This document shows positions 50,602 to 59,873 of a stretch of DNA of 64,000 nt, piece after piece. This stretch comes from an uncultured Bacteroides sp. (GTDB lineage: Bacteria; Bacteroidota; Bacteroidia; Bacteroidales; Bacteroidaceae). Below the pieces are notes generated by a model. That model had not been told where the DNA came from, searched no databases, and saw only the letters and a program-made list of their open reading frames with translations. Both the position numbers and the translations under genes were made by a program. Each line of letters starts with the position of its first letter. Within the stretch, counting starts at the first letter, position 1. The DNA is taken from contig CAQOGY010000008.1 in NCBI GenBank assembly GCA_948847595.1, forward strand, positions 62,001 to 126,000. The letters are read 5' to 3'.

Positions 50602-52038
50602 TTATAAAGAAATATTAATTTTCCATGCACCTGTTTTTCTGGCACCGATTCTCGATATGACTCTTTTTTCCGCAAGGCTCTTGATACGTCTGGCAACCGT
50701 AGCACGATGCAAATTCAACTGTTCGGACAATTCCGTATAGGTGATGTCAGGCTTGGCTTGAATAAGTCTCAACATCTGCAAATCCTCTTCACTTATAGTC
50801 GCGTTTATAGTCGCATCAGCATCACTTATAGTCGCATTTATAGTCGCATCTGCCACTTTTATAGTCTCACTTTCAAACTCAACACTTGTACGGAAAATAT
50901 CCTGTTCAAAAAAATGGGGATGCCCACCTTGATAATACTTGGCGTATTTGAAAATATTACGCACACCGGAACCGAGTTTGTCGGCCAATCCGATATTGCG
51001 GAAAAAGGAGGCGATGATTGGATTTTTGGGATTCGGCTCAAAATTTTCCGGGGTTATCTCACCCGACCACGAGGCACGGTTAGCATTTTCCGTGTATATA
51101 CGGTTATTCTCAATAACGAATTTGGCAGGATAAGAACTTGAAAATTCTCTATGGATGAGTATGTTTGATACCATTTCCCTGCATATTACTCCACGCAGGC
51201 TTATCCGTTGTTCATTTTCAAGATAAAACGGATCCGGCAAATGTTTTTGGGCAAATTCCATCAACAGATCATAGCTTTCCACAAGGTTGGTACATACAAT
51301 CTCCCTGTCGTCATACCGGTCTATATTGATTCGGCGAAGCAAAGCATCCGTTTCATAAGCCGGTGCCACATCTTTTATAACGTCGTCACGACCTAACAGT
51401 AATACGGCTGCAAGATTCAGTCCATGCTTTCCTGTCTCATGATTCGTACCGAACAGACCGGCAGAGCGTAACAACTCCATATCATCCGTCTTTTGCCAAA
51501 TATGCCGACCGTTAGCGGAATTAGCAGCCATTTGTCTGATAGTCGGCAAAAGGTCGAGTCGCAAATCTTCCACTTTTATATATGGAAATACCTTCCGTTC
51601 TGTAAAGATACTTTGCTTACGGATATACATCATCGCTATTTGTGAGGTGCTGGTCACGTGTACGTCCGCATCATCCACCCGGTCAAATATCTCCTTTTTA
51701 TAGGAATGGACTTCTGCACTCGGATTGACATGAATGTGTATCACGGTTTTACCCTCATAGAGAAGCGGTCTGGGCTCCAAATAAACAGTAGGAGTTATCA
51801 AATCCGAATTGCTGACACAACTGATAAAATTCTTAATCATTGAAGATACGGAATTTTCAGGTACGCCGACAACACGACCGGAATCCGTCACGCCTAAAAA
51901 TAGATCACCGCCAAAACGGTTGAGAAAAGAGCATACCGTTTCATAGGTATCGCTTTCAATGCCATTTCCACAGCGTTTAAACTCCACCCGAATGGTTTCT
52001 CCTATTTCCAGTATTTCTTTAAATCGTTCTTGTTCCAT
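50602..52038 (-). CDS. AlbA_2/Schlafen-like DNA-binding regulator with winged-helix tail
   Basis: The start at 52038 (MEQERFKEILEIGETIRVEF) lies downstream of a TATTTTTG -7 box at 52062-52055; the longer frame starts upstream of that promoter. The 478-residue protein has an AlbA_2 domain (VEFKRCGNGIESDTYETVCS, FLNRFGGDLFLGVTD), then an ATPase-like middle with RGVICREMVSNILIHREFSS, and a C-terminal winged helix (TYTELSEQLNLHRATVARRI). A short internal duplication ATINATIS occurs near residue 405. Such RecG-like regulators are common on mobile elements. Confidence 0.8.
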   Translation of the reverse strand: MEQERFKEILEIGETIRVEFKRCGNGIESDTYETVCSFLNRFGGDLFLGVTDSGRVVGVPENSVSSMIKNFISCVSNSDLITPTVYLEPRPLLYEGKTVIHIHVNPSAEVHSYKKEIFDRVDDADVHVTSTSQIAMMYIRKQSIFTERKVFPYIKVEDLRLDLLPTIRQMAANSANGRHIWQKTDDMELLRSAGLFGTNHETGKHGLNLAAVLLLGRDDVIKDVAPAYETDALLRRINIDRYDDREIVCTNLVESYDLLMEFAQKHLPDPFYLENEQRISLRGVICREMVSNILIHREFSSSYPAKFVIENNRIYTENANRASWSGEITPENFEPNPKNPIIASFFRNIGLADKLGSGVRNIFKYAKYYQGGHPHFFEQDIFRTSVEFESETIKVADATINATISDADATINATISEEDLQMLRLIQAKPDITYTELSEQLNLHRATVARRIKSLAEKRVISRIGARKTGAWKINISL

Positions 52039-52118
52039 TGTTCTAATTGTTAGGCAAAAATACAAAATATCCAGCACATAAACTTGTGTAGGACATGATT
52101 CTTTTGTTTAAAGTCAAT

Positions 52119-53000
52119 TCACGGCATCCTTTTCTTATCGCGCAACAGGTCATTGACATCCTTATAATAAGGAAACGCCTCCATCACATTATATACCGTA
52201 GCCGTATTCATTTCCCGAAGCAGATCCACCGCCTTTCGTCCGGCATCGTCATTGTCGAGGAAGCAATAGATTTTCTTGTATGCTTTCAACCGGGACAGAG
52301 CTTTGGACAGGTTGTTCACCGAGTTCAGTACAATTAAATCCGGCTGTCTGCACGGAGGCGGCAACTTTCCTTGTTTTACTAGTGTCAAATAAGAAAGAAA
52401 GTCCATAAAGCCTTCAAACAGGCAACATGCCAAAGTGGTCTTTGTGGTGTTGGTCACTGATATGTCTTTAGGTGCAATGCACCCTTTGTAGTACGGACTG
52501 CGCATTTCATATCCACCGGCTATATTAGGAAAACCGATAGCGAAGTAGGCTCTTCCACGGCAGGTATAGTGTATCTCCCAGCATTCCCTGATTCCGATTT
52601 CCATATCAATGCCCCGTGAAGCCAGATAGGACTTCAAGGCTACCGAAGTCAGCGCACCGATTTGGATGTTCCGCAAGATCTCATTCCTTTCCTCAGAAGA
52701 GGGCAGGAATGTTCTTGCCTTGACAGGTACTCCCGGGGTGGCGTTTTCTATCAGTTTCAGTACACGGGATATATCATTGGTATGATAGATAAGAATACCC
52801 AAGTCTATGATGTCGCCACTCCGGGCAAGTCCGAAATCATACCAGATATTCCGATTTTTATTGACTTTGAATGAAGGTGTCATATCTTCCCTATACGGGG
52901 CACGGAACCATGCCGCACAAGCGGTTTCCCTTGTAGGGAAACAACCGATTGCTTTCAAGAAGTCCACAATATCTATTTGTTTGGTCTGGGCTATGTTCAT
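52119..53000 (-). CDS. CHC2-type zinc-finger/Toprim primase-like protein
   Basis: The 293-residue protein has a DnaG-like N-terminal domain (TPSFKVNKNRNIWYDFGLAR, SGDIIDLGILIYH), though the canonical zinc cysteines are not obvious. The Toprim core has CCLFEGFMDFLSYL near residue 195 and YCFLDNDDAGRKAVDLLREM near 250. It probably primes replication of the mobile element. It is followed (in transcription order it is last) by nothing on the same strand; upstream are the RepA-like ATPase and two excisionase-like genes. Confidence 0.8.
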   Translation of the reverse strand: MNIAQTKQIDIVDFLKAIGCFPTRETACAAWFRAPYREDMTPSFKVNKNRNIWYDFGLARSGDIIDLGILIYHTNDISRVLKLIENATPGVPVKARTFLPSSEERNEILRNIQIGALTSVALKSYLASRGIDMEIGIRECWEIHYTCRGRAYFAIGFPNIAGGYEMRSPYYKGCIAPKDISVTNTTKTTLACCLFEGFMDFLSYLTLVKQGKLPPPCRQPDLIVLNSVNNLSKALSRLKAYKKIYCFLDNDDAGRKAVDLLREMNTATVYNVMEAFPYYKDVNDLLRDKKRMP

Positions 53001-53063
53001 AATAACTTTTGTGTTTCTATTCGGGTTTAATAAAGTTTATCTTATATATACACCGACGTTAAA

Positions 53064-54152
53064 CTAAACCTCTTTATCGGAGGTACAGCCGCTATACTCC
53101 AGCACCTTCGGATTGTAATGGTAGCTCTTATCCTGTTTCACGATAATGCCACGCCCCATCAGATACTTGTTCAGTTCAATGCAGATGTTCCGGCCACGCT
53201 TGAAGCCGATTTCGGTATATCCCTGTTGGAGCGCTTTGATAAGCGGTCTGTATCCGGTTATGTCCCCCTCGCTGAATGCCAGCCTGAGAGCCTGGGCGTG
53301 TTGTACATCGGAAATGGATTCGCAGAAGCCCTTACGCTCTTGTGTAAACGAGTATTCTCCCACCAGTTCAGGCAAGGCATCGTTATTGATGCGGAAAGCG
53401 AACGGCTCAAACTCCTTTTCACGAATGTGCATGGCTTTTACTTCACTGATATTACCGTCAAACTGGCTCTTGGTGATTTGCAGAATGGTTTCCGCTTTGT
53501 TATTCAGTTCTGTGCCAATATGTCCTCTCGTATTGTCATCTCCTTTGTTCAGATGTAATACTGTATGGATATGGAGGTCGTGCATACTTGACCAGCGCAT
53601 GAGGTCGTTTATCAAATCAACAGACTCACTGGGACTGTTGATGTCATACAGGAGGTCACGGATGCCGTCAATGACAACAAAACCGATACCCGGATCGGAA
53701 GCCAGCGCATGGTTGATAATCTGTCGGCGTTGTTTGGGGCTGTATTCCCGCAGCATGAAAAATTCGAGGTTGTCCGTTTCACGGTCAGTAGGTAGCCCGG
53801 CCAGTCTCAGGATGCGTTCAAGCACCTTGTGGCAATGGCATTTGCTTTGTTCCGTATCTACATAAAGCACCTTGTGCTTGCCTTCCGGCAAATGTGCGTT
53901 GTAGCGTAACACGTTTTTGCCCGACAACGCTGCAGCCACAATTGCCGTGATGTTGAAAGTCTTTTTGCTTTTGGGCTTACCGACCGAAGCACTGAAGTTG
54001 CCGAGCGTGGCAATGGTTATGTCATCGACACGGACAATTTCCGGCGGAAAAGCGTAGGTCTCGGTGACACGTAGGCGGATGAATTGCAGGATTTGTTCAT
54101 AAACCGAACGATCTATGTCATTTCCGGTTTGAAGCAGGTGGGTCGGTATCAT
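53064..54152 (-). CDS. RepA-like hexameric helicase/ATPase
   Basis: The 362-residue protein has a RecA/KaiC-type core: a Walker A variant VGKPKSKKTF near residue 57, then VLYVDTEQSKCHCHKV, Walker B GFVVIDGIRDLLYD and HTVLHLNKGDDNTRGHIGTE. This is the pattern of RepA/AAA_25 proteins in Bacteroidales mobilisable elements. It likely unwinds element DNA with the adjacent primase. It overlaps the upstream HTH gene by 4 bases. Confidence 0.82.
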   Translation of the reverse strand: MIPTHLLQTGNDIDRSVYEQILQFIRLRVTETYAFPPEIVRVDDITIATLGNFSASVGKPKSKKTFNITAIVAAALSGKNVLRYNAHLPEGKHKVLYVDTEQSKCHCHKVLERILRLAGLPTDRETDNLEFFMLREYSPKQRRQIINHALASDPGIGFVVIDGIRDLLYDINSPSESVDLINDLMRWSSMHDLHIHTVLHLNKGDDNTRGHIGTELNNKAETILQITKSQFDGNISEVKAMHIREKEFEPFAFRINNDALPELVGEYSFTQERKGFCESISDVQHAQALRLAFSEGDITGYRPLIKALQQGYTEIGFKRGRNICIELNKYLMGRGIIVKQDKSYHYNPKVLEYSGCTSDKEV

Positions 54153-54598
54153 GGCTTTCCCCCTTTCTTTTTATGGTTGGGCTTGCCGGTGTGGTCATGG
54201 GCGGTCATTATAGCAGCCTGTCTTTCCAGTTCCCTTTGTGAAAGGACTGGATTGCGCCGTTTCCATTCATCCAGTTCCTTCCTTTCAAAGAAGATGTTCT
54301 TGCCATTCGGTTTGGTGTAGGATATGTCACGGTTGGAGGTAAGCCGGTACATATGCCCTTTGGAGATATTCAGGTATTTGGCGGCTTCATCAATATTCAG
54401 CATATCTTTCAGGTAATAGAGTTGATTCTCCACGCTTTCAAAACGCTCTATCAAGGCTTCAAGCGTCCCGAAACGATCAATGAAGGCTTCAATGGTGGTT
54501 ATCTTGCCCAATACTACGTTTATATCTTCCATTCGGGTCAGGATGACGGCCACATCTTCTACCCGTTTAAGTGTTTCAAGAAATCCGGCTTCTGTCAT
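54149..54598 (-). CDS. Excisionase-like HTH_17 protein 1
   Basis: The 149-residue protein has an N-terminal helical repeat region (VILTRMEDINVVLGKITTIE, FIDRFGTLEALIERF). A C-terminal MerR-like domain follows (LNIDEAAKYLNISKGHMYRL, YTKPNGKNIFFERKELDEWK) typical of excisionase-type helix-turn-helix proteins. It probably controls integrase direction or expression of the downstream replication genes. It overlaps its neighbours by 4 bases on both sides. Confidence 0.82.
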   Translation of the reverse strand: MTEAGFLETLKRVEDVAVILTRMEDINVVLGKITTIEAFIDRFGTLEALIERFESVENQLYYLKDMLNIDEAAKYLNISKGHMYRLTSNRDISYTKPNGKNIFFERKELDEWKRRNPVLSQRELERQAAIMTAHDHTGKPNHKKKGGKP

Positions 54599-54957
54599 GA
54601 TGCAAATTGTTTATCGGGTTCAACACATTCATTCATGCTGTCCGGCATCTCCTTTGGACAGTTTTTTTCGGTTTCTTCCACTTGGTTCCGGCAGAGCCAT
54701 TCGTCCAATTCCTGCTTGTTAAAATACAACAGTTTACCGGACGGTCTGTAGTGGGGGATATGCCCGTTCTTGGCAAGTTTGTACAACTGGCTTCTCGACA
54801 GCCCCATATACAGGCAGGCTTCTTTGAAATTGAGTGTTTTCTTGATGCAAAACAGCATATTTTCAATCTTCTCCGTTTGTTTCTGGAGCATACTAAGCTT
54901 CAGGAAACATGATGAACAGGACACCGCTACACAGTTTCTTTCTTCTTGTTGGTTCAT
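54595..54957 (-). CDS. Excisionase-like HTH_17 protein 2
   Basis: The 120-residue protein has the same fold: LNFKEACLYMGLSRSQLYKL, HYRPSGKLLYFNKQELDEWL. It is the first gene of the operon that continues through excisionase-like protein 1, the RepA-like ATPase and the primase, with overlapping start and stop codons throughout. Tandem HTH_17 proteins next to integrases are common in NBU-type elements and usually act in excision. Confidence 0.82.
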   Translation of the reverse strand: MNQQEERNCVAVSCSSCFLKLSMLQKQTEKIENMLFCIKKTLNFKEACLYMGLSRSQLYKLAKNGHIPHYRPSGKLLYFNKQELDEWLCRNQVEETEKNCPKEMPDSMNECVEPDKQFAS

Positions 54958-55104
54958 TTTGTATTCTTTTTTGAGTTAGACATGGGGGAGTGATACCCCG
55001 AAACTTTATCGCTTCGGGGCAAAGGTAGATATGTGTTTTTCAATGCTTGTAAAAAGGAGAGTAACAGTTCGGAAGTGTTATCCGAACTGTTATCCTTTTC
55101 TGTG

Positions 55105-55881
55105 TCACTTGTTATCCGTTGTGTTTCTTTCTGTCATTTCTCTGACAGCTTGTACGCATTGGCTGATTACCTCCTGCATACTGTTTGGATTGCTCTTGGC
55201 AAGACTAAGTGCACTGGAATACTGGCCGTGTTTGAGCGGACGGCCGTCTTTGGAACCCAATATGGAACCGGCCTGTTCCAACAGATGTTCCCAACGTCCG
55301 AGAATGAGACGGTGGTGACATAACCGGTCGAAAAAGAAAGCTACCAACCGGTTATTGGCAGACTTCAACGGCTGATGCAACGTGCCTTCCAAAAGAGAAC
55401 GCAGTATGCCTGCATTCACAGGGGTAGTGAAAAGTTGAGCCTCATTAGCACAATGCGCAATGAGGCTCAGTTGATTGTCATTCAAAAAGCTACCCAAAGA
55501 CAAGGCAGGAAGGTTCGTTTCAGGGCGTGGCTTATCCGGTTCTTCTTTCAGACCGGAGGATGCTTTCGTTGTGTTGAACAGACGAAGCAACTCATCCATG
55601 CGGTTAGGAGCAAAAAGTATATTGGAGAAGAATAGCTCCACAAGGTCTTTACGTTTTGTCAGTATTCCTCTGAGAATACCGATGTTTTTCCGATGTCGGT
55701 TTTTCCCGGCGGCATCCCGGTGGTCACTATAATAATGACCGTTCAGAAAATCCTCCACATACAGTTCATACAATTTACTCTCACCGATAACTTCCTTCCG
55801 ATAAGTAAAAGAGGCTTCTTTCAGCAAGGCAAAAAGTTCATCACGTTCATTTCCGACACTCTTGTGCGGCTTGTTTGCCAA
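55105..55881 (-). CDS. Integrase-adjacent protein, unknown
   Basis: The 258-residue soluble protein is mostly helical, with GNERDELFALLKEASFTYRK at the start and LVAFFFDRLCHHRLILGRWE near residue 190. There is no signal peptide or known catalytic motif. It lies between the excisionase-like genes and integrase 1, as similar proteins do in Bacteroidales mobilisable elements. It may act in excision or replication; unassigned. Confidence 0.6.
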   Translation of the reverse strand: MANKPHKSVGNERDELFALLKEASFTYRKEVIGESKLYELYVEDFLNGHYYSDHRDAAGKNRHRKNIGILRGILTKRKDLVELFFSNILFAPNRMDELLRLFNTTKASSGLKEEPDKPRPETNLPALSLGSFLNDNQLSLIAHCANEAQLFTTPVNAGILRSLLEGTLHQPLKSANNRLVAFFFDRLCHHRLILGRWEHLLEQAGSILGSKDGRPLKHGQYSSALSLAKSNPNSMQEVISQCVQAVREMTERNTTDNK

Positions 55882-55944
55882 TCTCTTGTTTTAAAAAAAG
55901 GCAATCATTTCTACGGTTACGCTTCATAAATCTATTGTTTTAAG

Positions 55945-57090
55945 TTATTGGATAAATGCGTCATCCAAAAGGGAGATGGCATGGTCTTTCTTAGAATTGA
56001 TGATTTGTGCGTACCTCTGAGTGTGTCTGATATTGGCATGACCCAATAATTGACTTGTCGTATAGATGTCAACCCCTGCGGTCAAGGCCAGCGTTGCGAA
56101 CGTATGCCTCGCCACGTGGAATGAAAATTTCTTTTCTATTCCGGCATCTGTGGCCCAATCGCGAAGTATGCTTTTATACCAAATACTCAACTTGGGAAAT
56201 ACACGGTCTTCAGAAGAAGCATCCCCTTGTTCCGGCATCCATTTCCGTGCATTCATGTTCAATGGCAAATACAACAATGCGCCGGTTTTATACTGCCGTA
56301 TTTCTACCTGCCACCTGTTCCCGTTTTTACTAATGTGTTTCCAACACAAGTTTTTGATGTCCATAATGCGCAAACCGCAAAAACAGGAAAACAAAAATGC
56401 AGCCTTCATATCATCCCGACGGCAAGGAGTTGCAATAAGACGTTTTACTTCCTCTACTGTAAGATATTCACGTTTGGCTTCCGAACCTGAAAGCATATCC
56501 CGTTTGATTTTCTTGAATGGGCTTGACTGGAGCAGGTTCTCCTTAACTGCATAATTCAGTGCAGCCCGTATATAAGAGAGGTAGAGGAAAACCGTATTTT
56601 TGGCCAGTTGGTTATGGTCACGTGTGAGTGCAGGTCTATCTAGTAAATGGCTGAGAAATCTCATAATATAATCCCTATCTATTTCTGCAAGGGTAACACT
56701 GTTATCGTACTTCTCCAATTCATTAGTTACCCGATCTACCCAAATAAGTGCAGATGCCGAAGCCCGTTTTTCCACATCTTGCCGATAAACTCTCATCCAG
56801 TCCGTGAAAAGCATATTCGCTTTATACGAACGGTCTGTGATACCTGCTATCTTGTTGGTCAGGTCCAAAATTTTTTCGGTCTTAATGGCATTGGCTATTG
56901 CGAGTGTGTTGGCATTTTGGATTTGCGCCGACACATCCGTTTCTGGTACAAGATAGAGTTTCAATGACTGGTAAGTTCTCCGGCCATTGTAGTAAATATC
57001 CAAATAGATGGACTTCCTGCCATCTTTGAGTTCATTAAAACGTAAACGGACAGGTTCCTTTACTTTAACTTGCTTTTTCGTACGTGCCAT
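55945..57090 (-). CDS. Tyrosine recombinase (ICE integrase 1)
   Basis: The 381-residue protein has an arm-type and SAM-like N-terminus (MARTKKQVKVKEPVRLRFNE) and the catalytic residues in order: Arg in FCGLRIMDIKNL, HVARHTFATLAL, GHANIRHTQRYAQI (Tyr). Its promoter (TATATTTG, 57227-57220) gives a long leader. It starts like integrase 2 (MARTKK), so the two are paralogues. One of them should catalyse integration at the capsule-locus site, the other may belong to a nested element or have taken over excision. Confidence 0.9.
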   Translation of the reverse strand: MARTKKQVKVKEPVRLRFNELKDGRKSIYLDIYYNGRRTYQSLKLYLVPETDVSAQIQNANTLAIANAIKTEKILDLTNKIAGITDRSYKANMLFTDWMRVYRQDVEKRASASALIWVDRVTNELEKYDNSVTLAEIDRDYIMRFLSHLLDRPALTRDHNQLAKNTVFLYLSYIRAALNYAVKENLLQSSPFKKIKRDMLSGSEAKREYLTVEEVKRLIATPCRRDDMKAAFLFSCFCGLRIMDIKNLCWKHISKNGNRWQVEIRQYKTGALLYLPLNMNARKWMPEQGDASSEDRVFPKLSIWYKSILRDWATDAGIEKKFSFHVARHTFATLALTAGVDIYTTSQLLGHANIRHTQRYAQIINSKKDHAISLLDDAFIQ

Positions 57091-57393
57091 ATACCTTTGT
57101 TGTACTATTATTCATGAAAAGATTAATTGCATTTTGTTATCTTGATTAATGTTACTATACAATAATGGATAACATAGCTTTCTGAGGAACAGACATAAAG
57201 AGGCTGTTTCTACAAAATGCAAATATACACAGTATTTTTAATTAAACAATACATACTGTATAATTTAAAAATAGAAATAAGATTGTCATGGTCAAACAGA
57301 ATTGAATTACGAAAAATTTCTTTCTGCTATGACTGATACACAGATAATTGCGACATGCAAAATTTGCAATATATTTCTGTTTGACTATAAATA
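57091..57393. other. 303-bp gap between the integrases
   Basis: It holds the integrase 1 promoter (-7 box 57227-57220 on the minus strand) in AT-rich sequence. No gene or RNA is visible. An internal attachment site cannot be excluded. Confidence 0.5.
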
Positions 57394-58521
57394 TTAGAAT
57401 AGAGAATCTATTAGTAATACAGCGGCTTCTTTTTTAGCATCTATGATTTTCGCATAAACTTGTGTTGTTTCCACATCGGCATGACCAAGTAACTGACTAG
57501 TTGTGTATAAATCTGCCCCCATGGTAAGCTCCATTGTTGCAAAAGTATGCCGACTCATGTGATAGGTCAGTTTTTTATTGATTCCTGCATTTTGGGCCCA
57601 CTTCTTCAACTGTAAATCAATGGTAGAAGTGCAAGGCAGAGAAAATACATAATCTTCAGCACTTCTCTTAGTGTGAGGCAGATAGGCTTGCGCTTGCTTG
57701 TTGAGTGGCAAGTACAGCATCCGACCAGTTTTCTTTTGTCGCAACTCCATGTGAATATTCCCGTTATCTTCAATGATTTTTTTCCATTGCAAGGCACGGA
57801 CATCACTTAACCGTAATCCACAGAAACAGGAAAACAAAAATGCAATTTTCACATCTGCTCTTGGTGCATCCGCCTCTATGAGCTTGCGGACTTCATCAAT
57901 AGTCAGATACTCGCGTGGAGTTTCTTCACCGCAAATGGCTTTCCTGTCAATAGCCAATCCGGGATTTACAGACAACACATCATCATCAACTGCCATATTC
58001 AAGGCTGTAATGATAACCCCAAGATAATTGGATATGGTTTTTTTGGCAAAAGGAACTTTGGTACGCCTTGCTTTTTGCCCTTTCATAAATTCAACAAAGC
58101 CATCCAAGAAATCCTTATCCACATCGCACAAACGAGCTTTGGCATTGTATTTCCGCAATTGTTTTAAGGCTGAATGCACATGGTTTTCTGATGATGTCTT
58201 TCCTTGTTGAATACTTCTGTTCTTATACTCGTTTACCCAATCAACCAGTAAAACCTTTGCCTTTTCTGAAATGGTTACGGGTGTTCTGTTGTTCGATATT
58301 TCAAGAATACGTTGTGCCCTTATTGCATCAGCAGCTTTCATTGTATGCTTGTTTTGCTTTCTTGCTTCCGAGGAATTCTCTGGGATAAGGTACAATTTCA
58401 GAAACTCATACCGCCTCTTCTTCTCGTAGTAAATATCGAGATAGATAGACTTGTTTCCATTTTCCAGTTCCTTGAACCGGATGCGTACAGGGGTTGATTC
58501 TATTTTCTTGGTACGAGCCAT
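57394..58521 (-). CDS. Tyrosine recombinase (ICE integrase 2)
   Basis: The start at 58521 (MARTKKIESTPVRIRFKELE) is preferred over a frame beginning in hydrophobic text upstream of the promoter. The 375-residue protein has the catalytic set: Arg in FCGLRLSDVRAL, HMSRHTFATMEL, GHADVETTQVYAKI (Tyr). It is the outermost gene of the ICE here, about 215 bases from the chromosomal recombinase remnant, the usual place for the integrase that acted at this site. Confidence 0.9.
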   Translation of the reverse strand: MARTKKIESTPVRIRFKELENGNKSIYLDIYYEKKRRYEFLKLYLIPENSSEARKQNKHTMKAADAIRAQRILEISNNRTPVTISEKAKVLLVDWVNEYKNRSIQQGKTSSENHVHSALKQLRKYNAKARLCDVDKDFLDGFVEFMKGQKARRTKVPFAKKTISNYLGVIITALNMAVDDDVLSVNPGLAIDRKAICGEETPREYLTIDEVRKLIEADAPRADVKIAFLFSCFCGLRLSDVRALQWKKIIEDNGNIHMELRQKKTGRMLYLPLNKQAQAYLPHTKRSAEDYVFSLPCTSTIDLQLKKWAQNAGINKKLTYHMSRHTFATMELTMGADLYTTSQLLGHADVETTQVYAKIIDAKKEAAVLLIDSLF

Positions 58522-58547
58522 ATACTTGAATTGCTTATTTTCTTCTA

Positions 58548-58555
58548 CAAAGATA
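58548..58555 (-). promoter_or_regulatory. -7 box of integrase 2
   Basis: TATCTTTG on the minus strand matches TAnnTTTG. Transcription would start near 58541, 20 bases before the chosen ATG, which supports that start. Confidence 0.6.
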
Positions 58556-58735
58556 GTGATTTTAATCGAAAACAGGTGCTTTTTTGCACAACAAAATAGT
58601 AACATAAAAACTGTAAATAACACTATCGATGGCTAAAATCAACAATAAATGCAATTCTACATTCTTTTTATAAAAACCTGATATACATTGATATATTGTG
58701 CAATAATTGCATTTTTCTTGTGTTTTGTTTTTATA

Positions 58736-58927
58736 TTCTATATATTCCGGCATTCATGGGCTACTACTGCGAAATACAGGGGAGTTCCTATCGAGATGAT
58801 AAGCGAATCGCTGGGACATAAATCAATCAAGACAACACAGATCTATTTAAAAGGCTTTGAATTAGAAGAAAGAACAAAAGTAAATAAAATGAATTATTCT
58901 TACGTGAAGAGTTTTAGAATGCTCTGA
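58736..58927 (+). pseudogene. 3' remnant of a tyrosine recombinase at the ICE junction
   Basis: Only the C-terminal end remains: RHSWATTAKYRGVPIEMISE, SLGHKSIKTTQIYLKGF (catalytic Tyr), ending VKSFRML at a TGA. The frame runs upstream into hydrophobic junk (CAIIAFFLCFVFIFY), so the break lies near 58736. Recombinase genes of this type sit just upstream of upxY in Bacteroides capsule loci and act on invertible promoters. The ICE integrases lie immediately beyond the break, so integration most likely truncated the gene. Confidence 0.78.
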
Positions 58928-58966
58928 ATAATTCAACTAAAGTATTAGGGTTTAGGGATTTAGTGA

Positions 58967-59266
58967 ATCTGTTACTTCTTAGGTAACGGATTTTTATTTG
59001 CTACAAAGATAGAGAAAAATAATAATAGGAAACAAGCAATAAACTTCTTTTTTTCCTTTTTCTTTCAAATATACCCACATAAAGTTTCTGAACATGAGGA
59101 ATAAGCTCTTCATGCTCTGTGACTTTCTATTTCCTAACCTCAAAAAGCGTCTGTCTTGGAGTCCGGATAACCATATCTTTTCTTCCCTCATGTTGTTTTT
59201 TTTCCTTTTTATTGCTGTTGTATGCGTTCTGCATGTGTATTGTCCGTTACCTAAGAAGTAACAGAT
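58967..59266. repeat. Invertible promoter segment bounded by 24-bp inverted repeats
   Basis: 58967-58990 (ATCTGTTACTTCTTAGGTAA, then CGGA) and 59243-59266 are exact reverse complements and enclose 252 bp. Such segments upstream of upxY are the phase-variation switches of Bacteroides capsule loci. Inside there is no coding sequence, only a promoter that now points left (see next entry). Confidence 0.9.
59004..59035 (-). promoter_or_regulatory. Capsule promoter, currently in the OFF orientation
   Basis: TATCTTTG on the minus strand (59011-59004) has a -33-like TTGT about 20 bases upstream (near 59032-59035). It fires leftward, away from upxY. No TAnnTTTG box faces upxY within the segment. After inversion the -7 box would end 13 bases before the right repeat and drive upxY. 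Confidence 0.75.
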
Positions 59267-59285
59267 AAACATGGGGTAAAAAATT

Positions 59286-59873
59286 ATGATTTTTGCAAAG
59301 GAAAAGTCTATTAGCGCCGCGCCCGGTTGTGGGACAGGGGAAGGCGTAGCACACTCAAAACGCTGGTATGTAGCACTGGTTCGTATGCATCACGAGAAGA
59401 AGGTTGCCGAGCGTTTGTTCAAGATGGGAATCGATACTTTCGTTCCCGTCCAGCAAGAGGTACATCAATGGAGCGACCGTCGTAAGGCTGTCAATACTGT
59501 ATTGCTTCCGATGATGGTATTTGTACATGCTGATCCTAAAGAACGCAAGGAAGTTCTAAGTTTTTCCACGGTCAGCCGTTATATGGTGATGCGTGGTGAA
59601 AGCACTCCTGCCGTTATTCCCGATGAGCAGATGGCTCGTTTTCGTTTCATGCTCGATTATTCCGACGAAGCAATTTGTATGAACAGTTCTCCTTTGGCAC
59701 GTGGTGAGAAAGTCCGTGTCATCAAAGGTCCTCTCAGAGGTCTTGTCGGCGAACTCGTCACGATAGGGGGCAAGAGCAAAATCGCCGTCCGTTTAAATAT
59801 GCTTGGCTGTGCTTGCGTGGACATGCCAATCGGTTATGTGGAATCTACAAAAAACACCAATGACACTATCTAA
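59286..59873 (+). CDS. upxY: UpxY-type transcription antiterminator (NusG paralogue)
   Basis: The 195-residue protein has a NusG N-terminal domain (KRWYVALVRMHHEKKVAERL, GIDTFVPVQQEVHQWSDRRK, then LLPMMVFVHAD) and a C-terminal KOW segment (GEKVRVIKGPLRGLVGELVT). Upx Y proteins bind the leader of their own capsule operon and prevent early termination. It is the first gene after the invertible promoter and is followed, with a 14-base overlap, by the Wza-like gene. An UpxZ gene, usual as the second gene, is not seen. Confidence 0.92.
   Translation: MIFAKEKSISAAPGCGTGEGVAHSKRWYVALVRMHHEKKVAERLFKMGIDTFVPVQQEVHQWSDRRKAVNTVLLPMMVFVHADPKERKEVLSFSTVSRYMVMRGESTPAVIPDEQMARFRFMLDYSDEAICMNSSPLARGEKVRVIKGPLRGLVGELVTIGGKSKIAVRLNMLGCACVDMPIGYVESTKNTNDTI

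Noticed and set aside
57230..57262. Operator-like ACAGT and ACTGT halves between the integrases
   Set aside because: The halves are separated by more than 15 bases and no cargo promoter is present; chance in AT-rich DNA.
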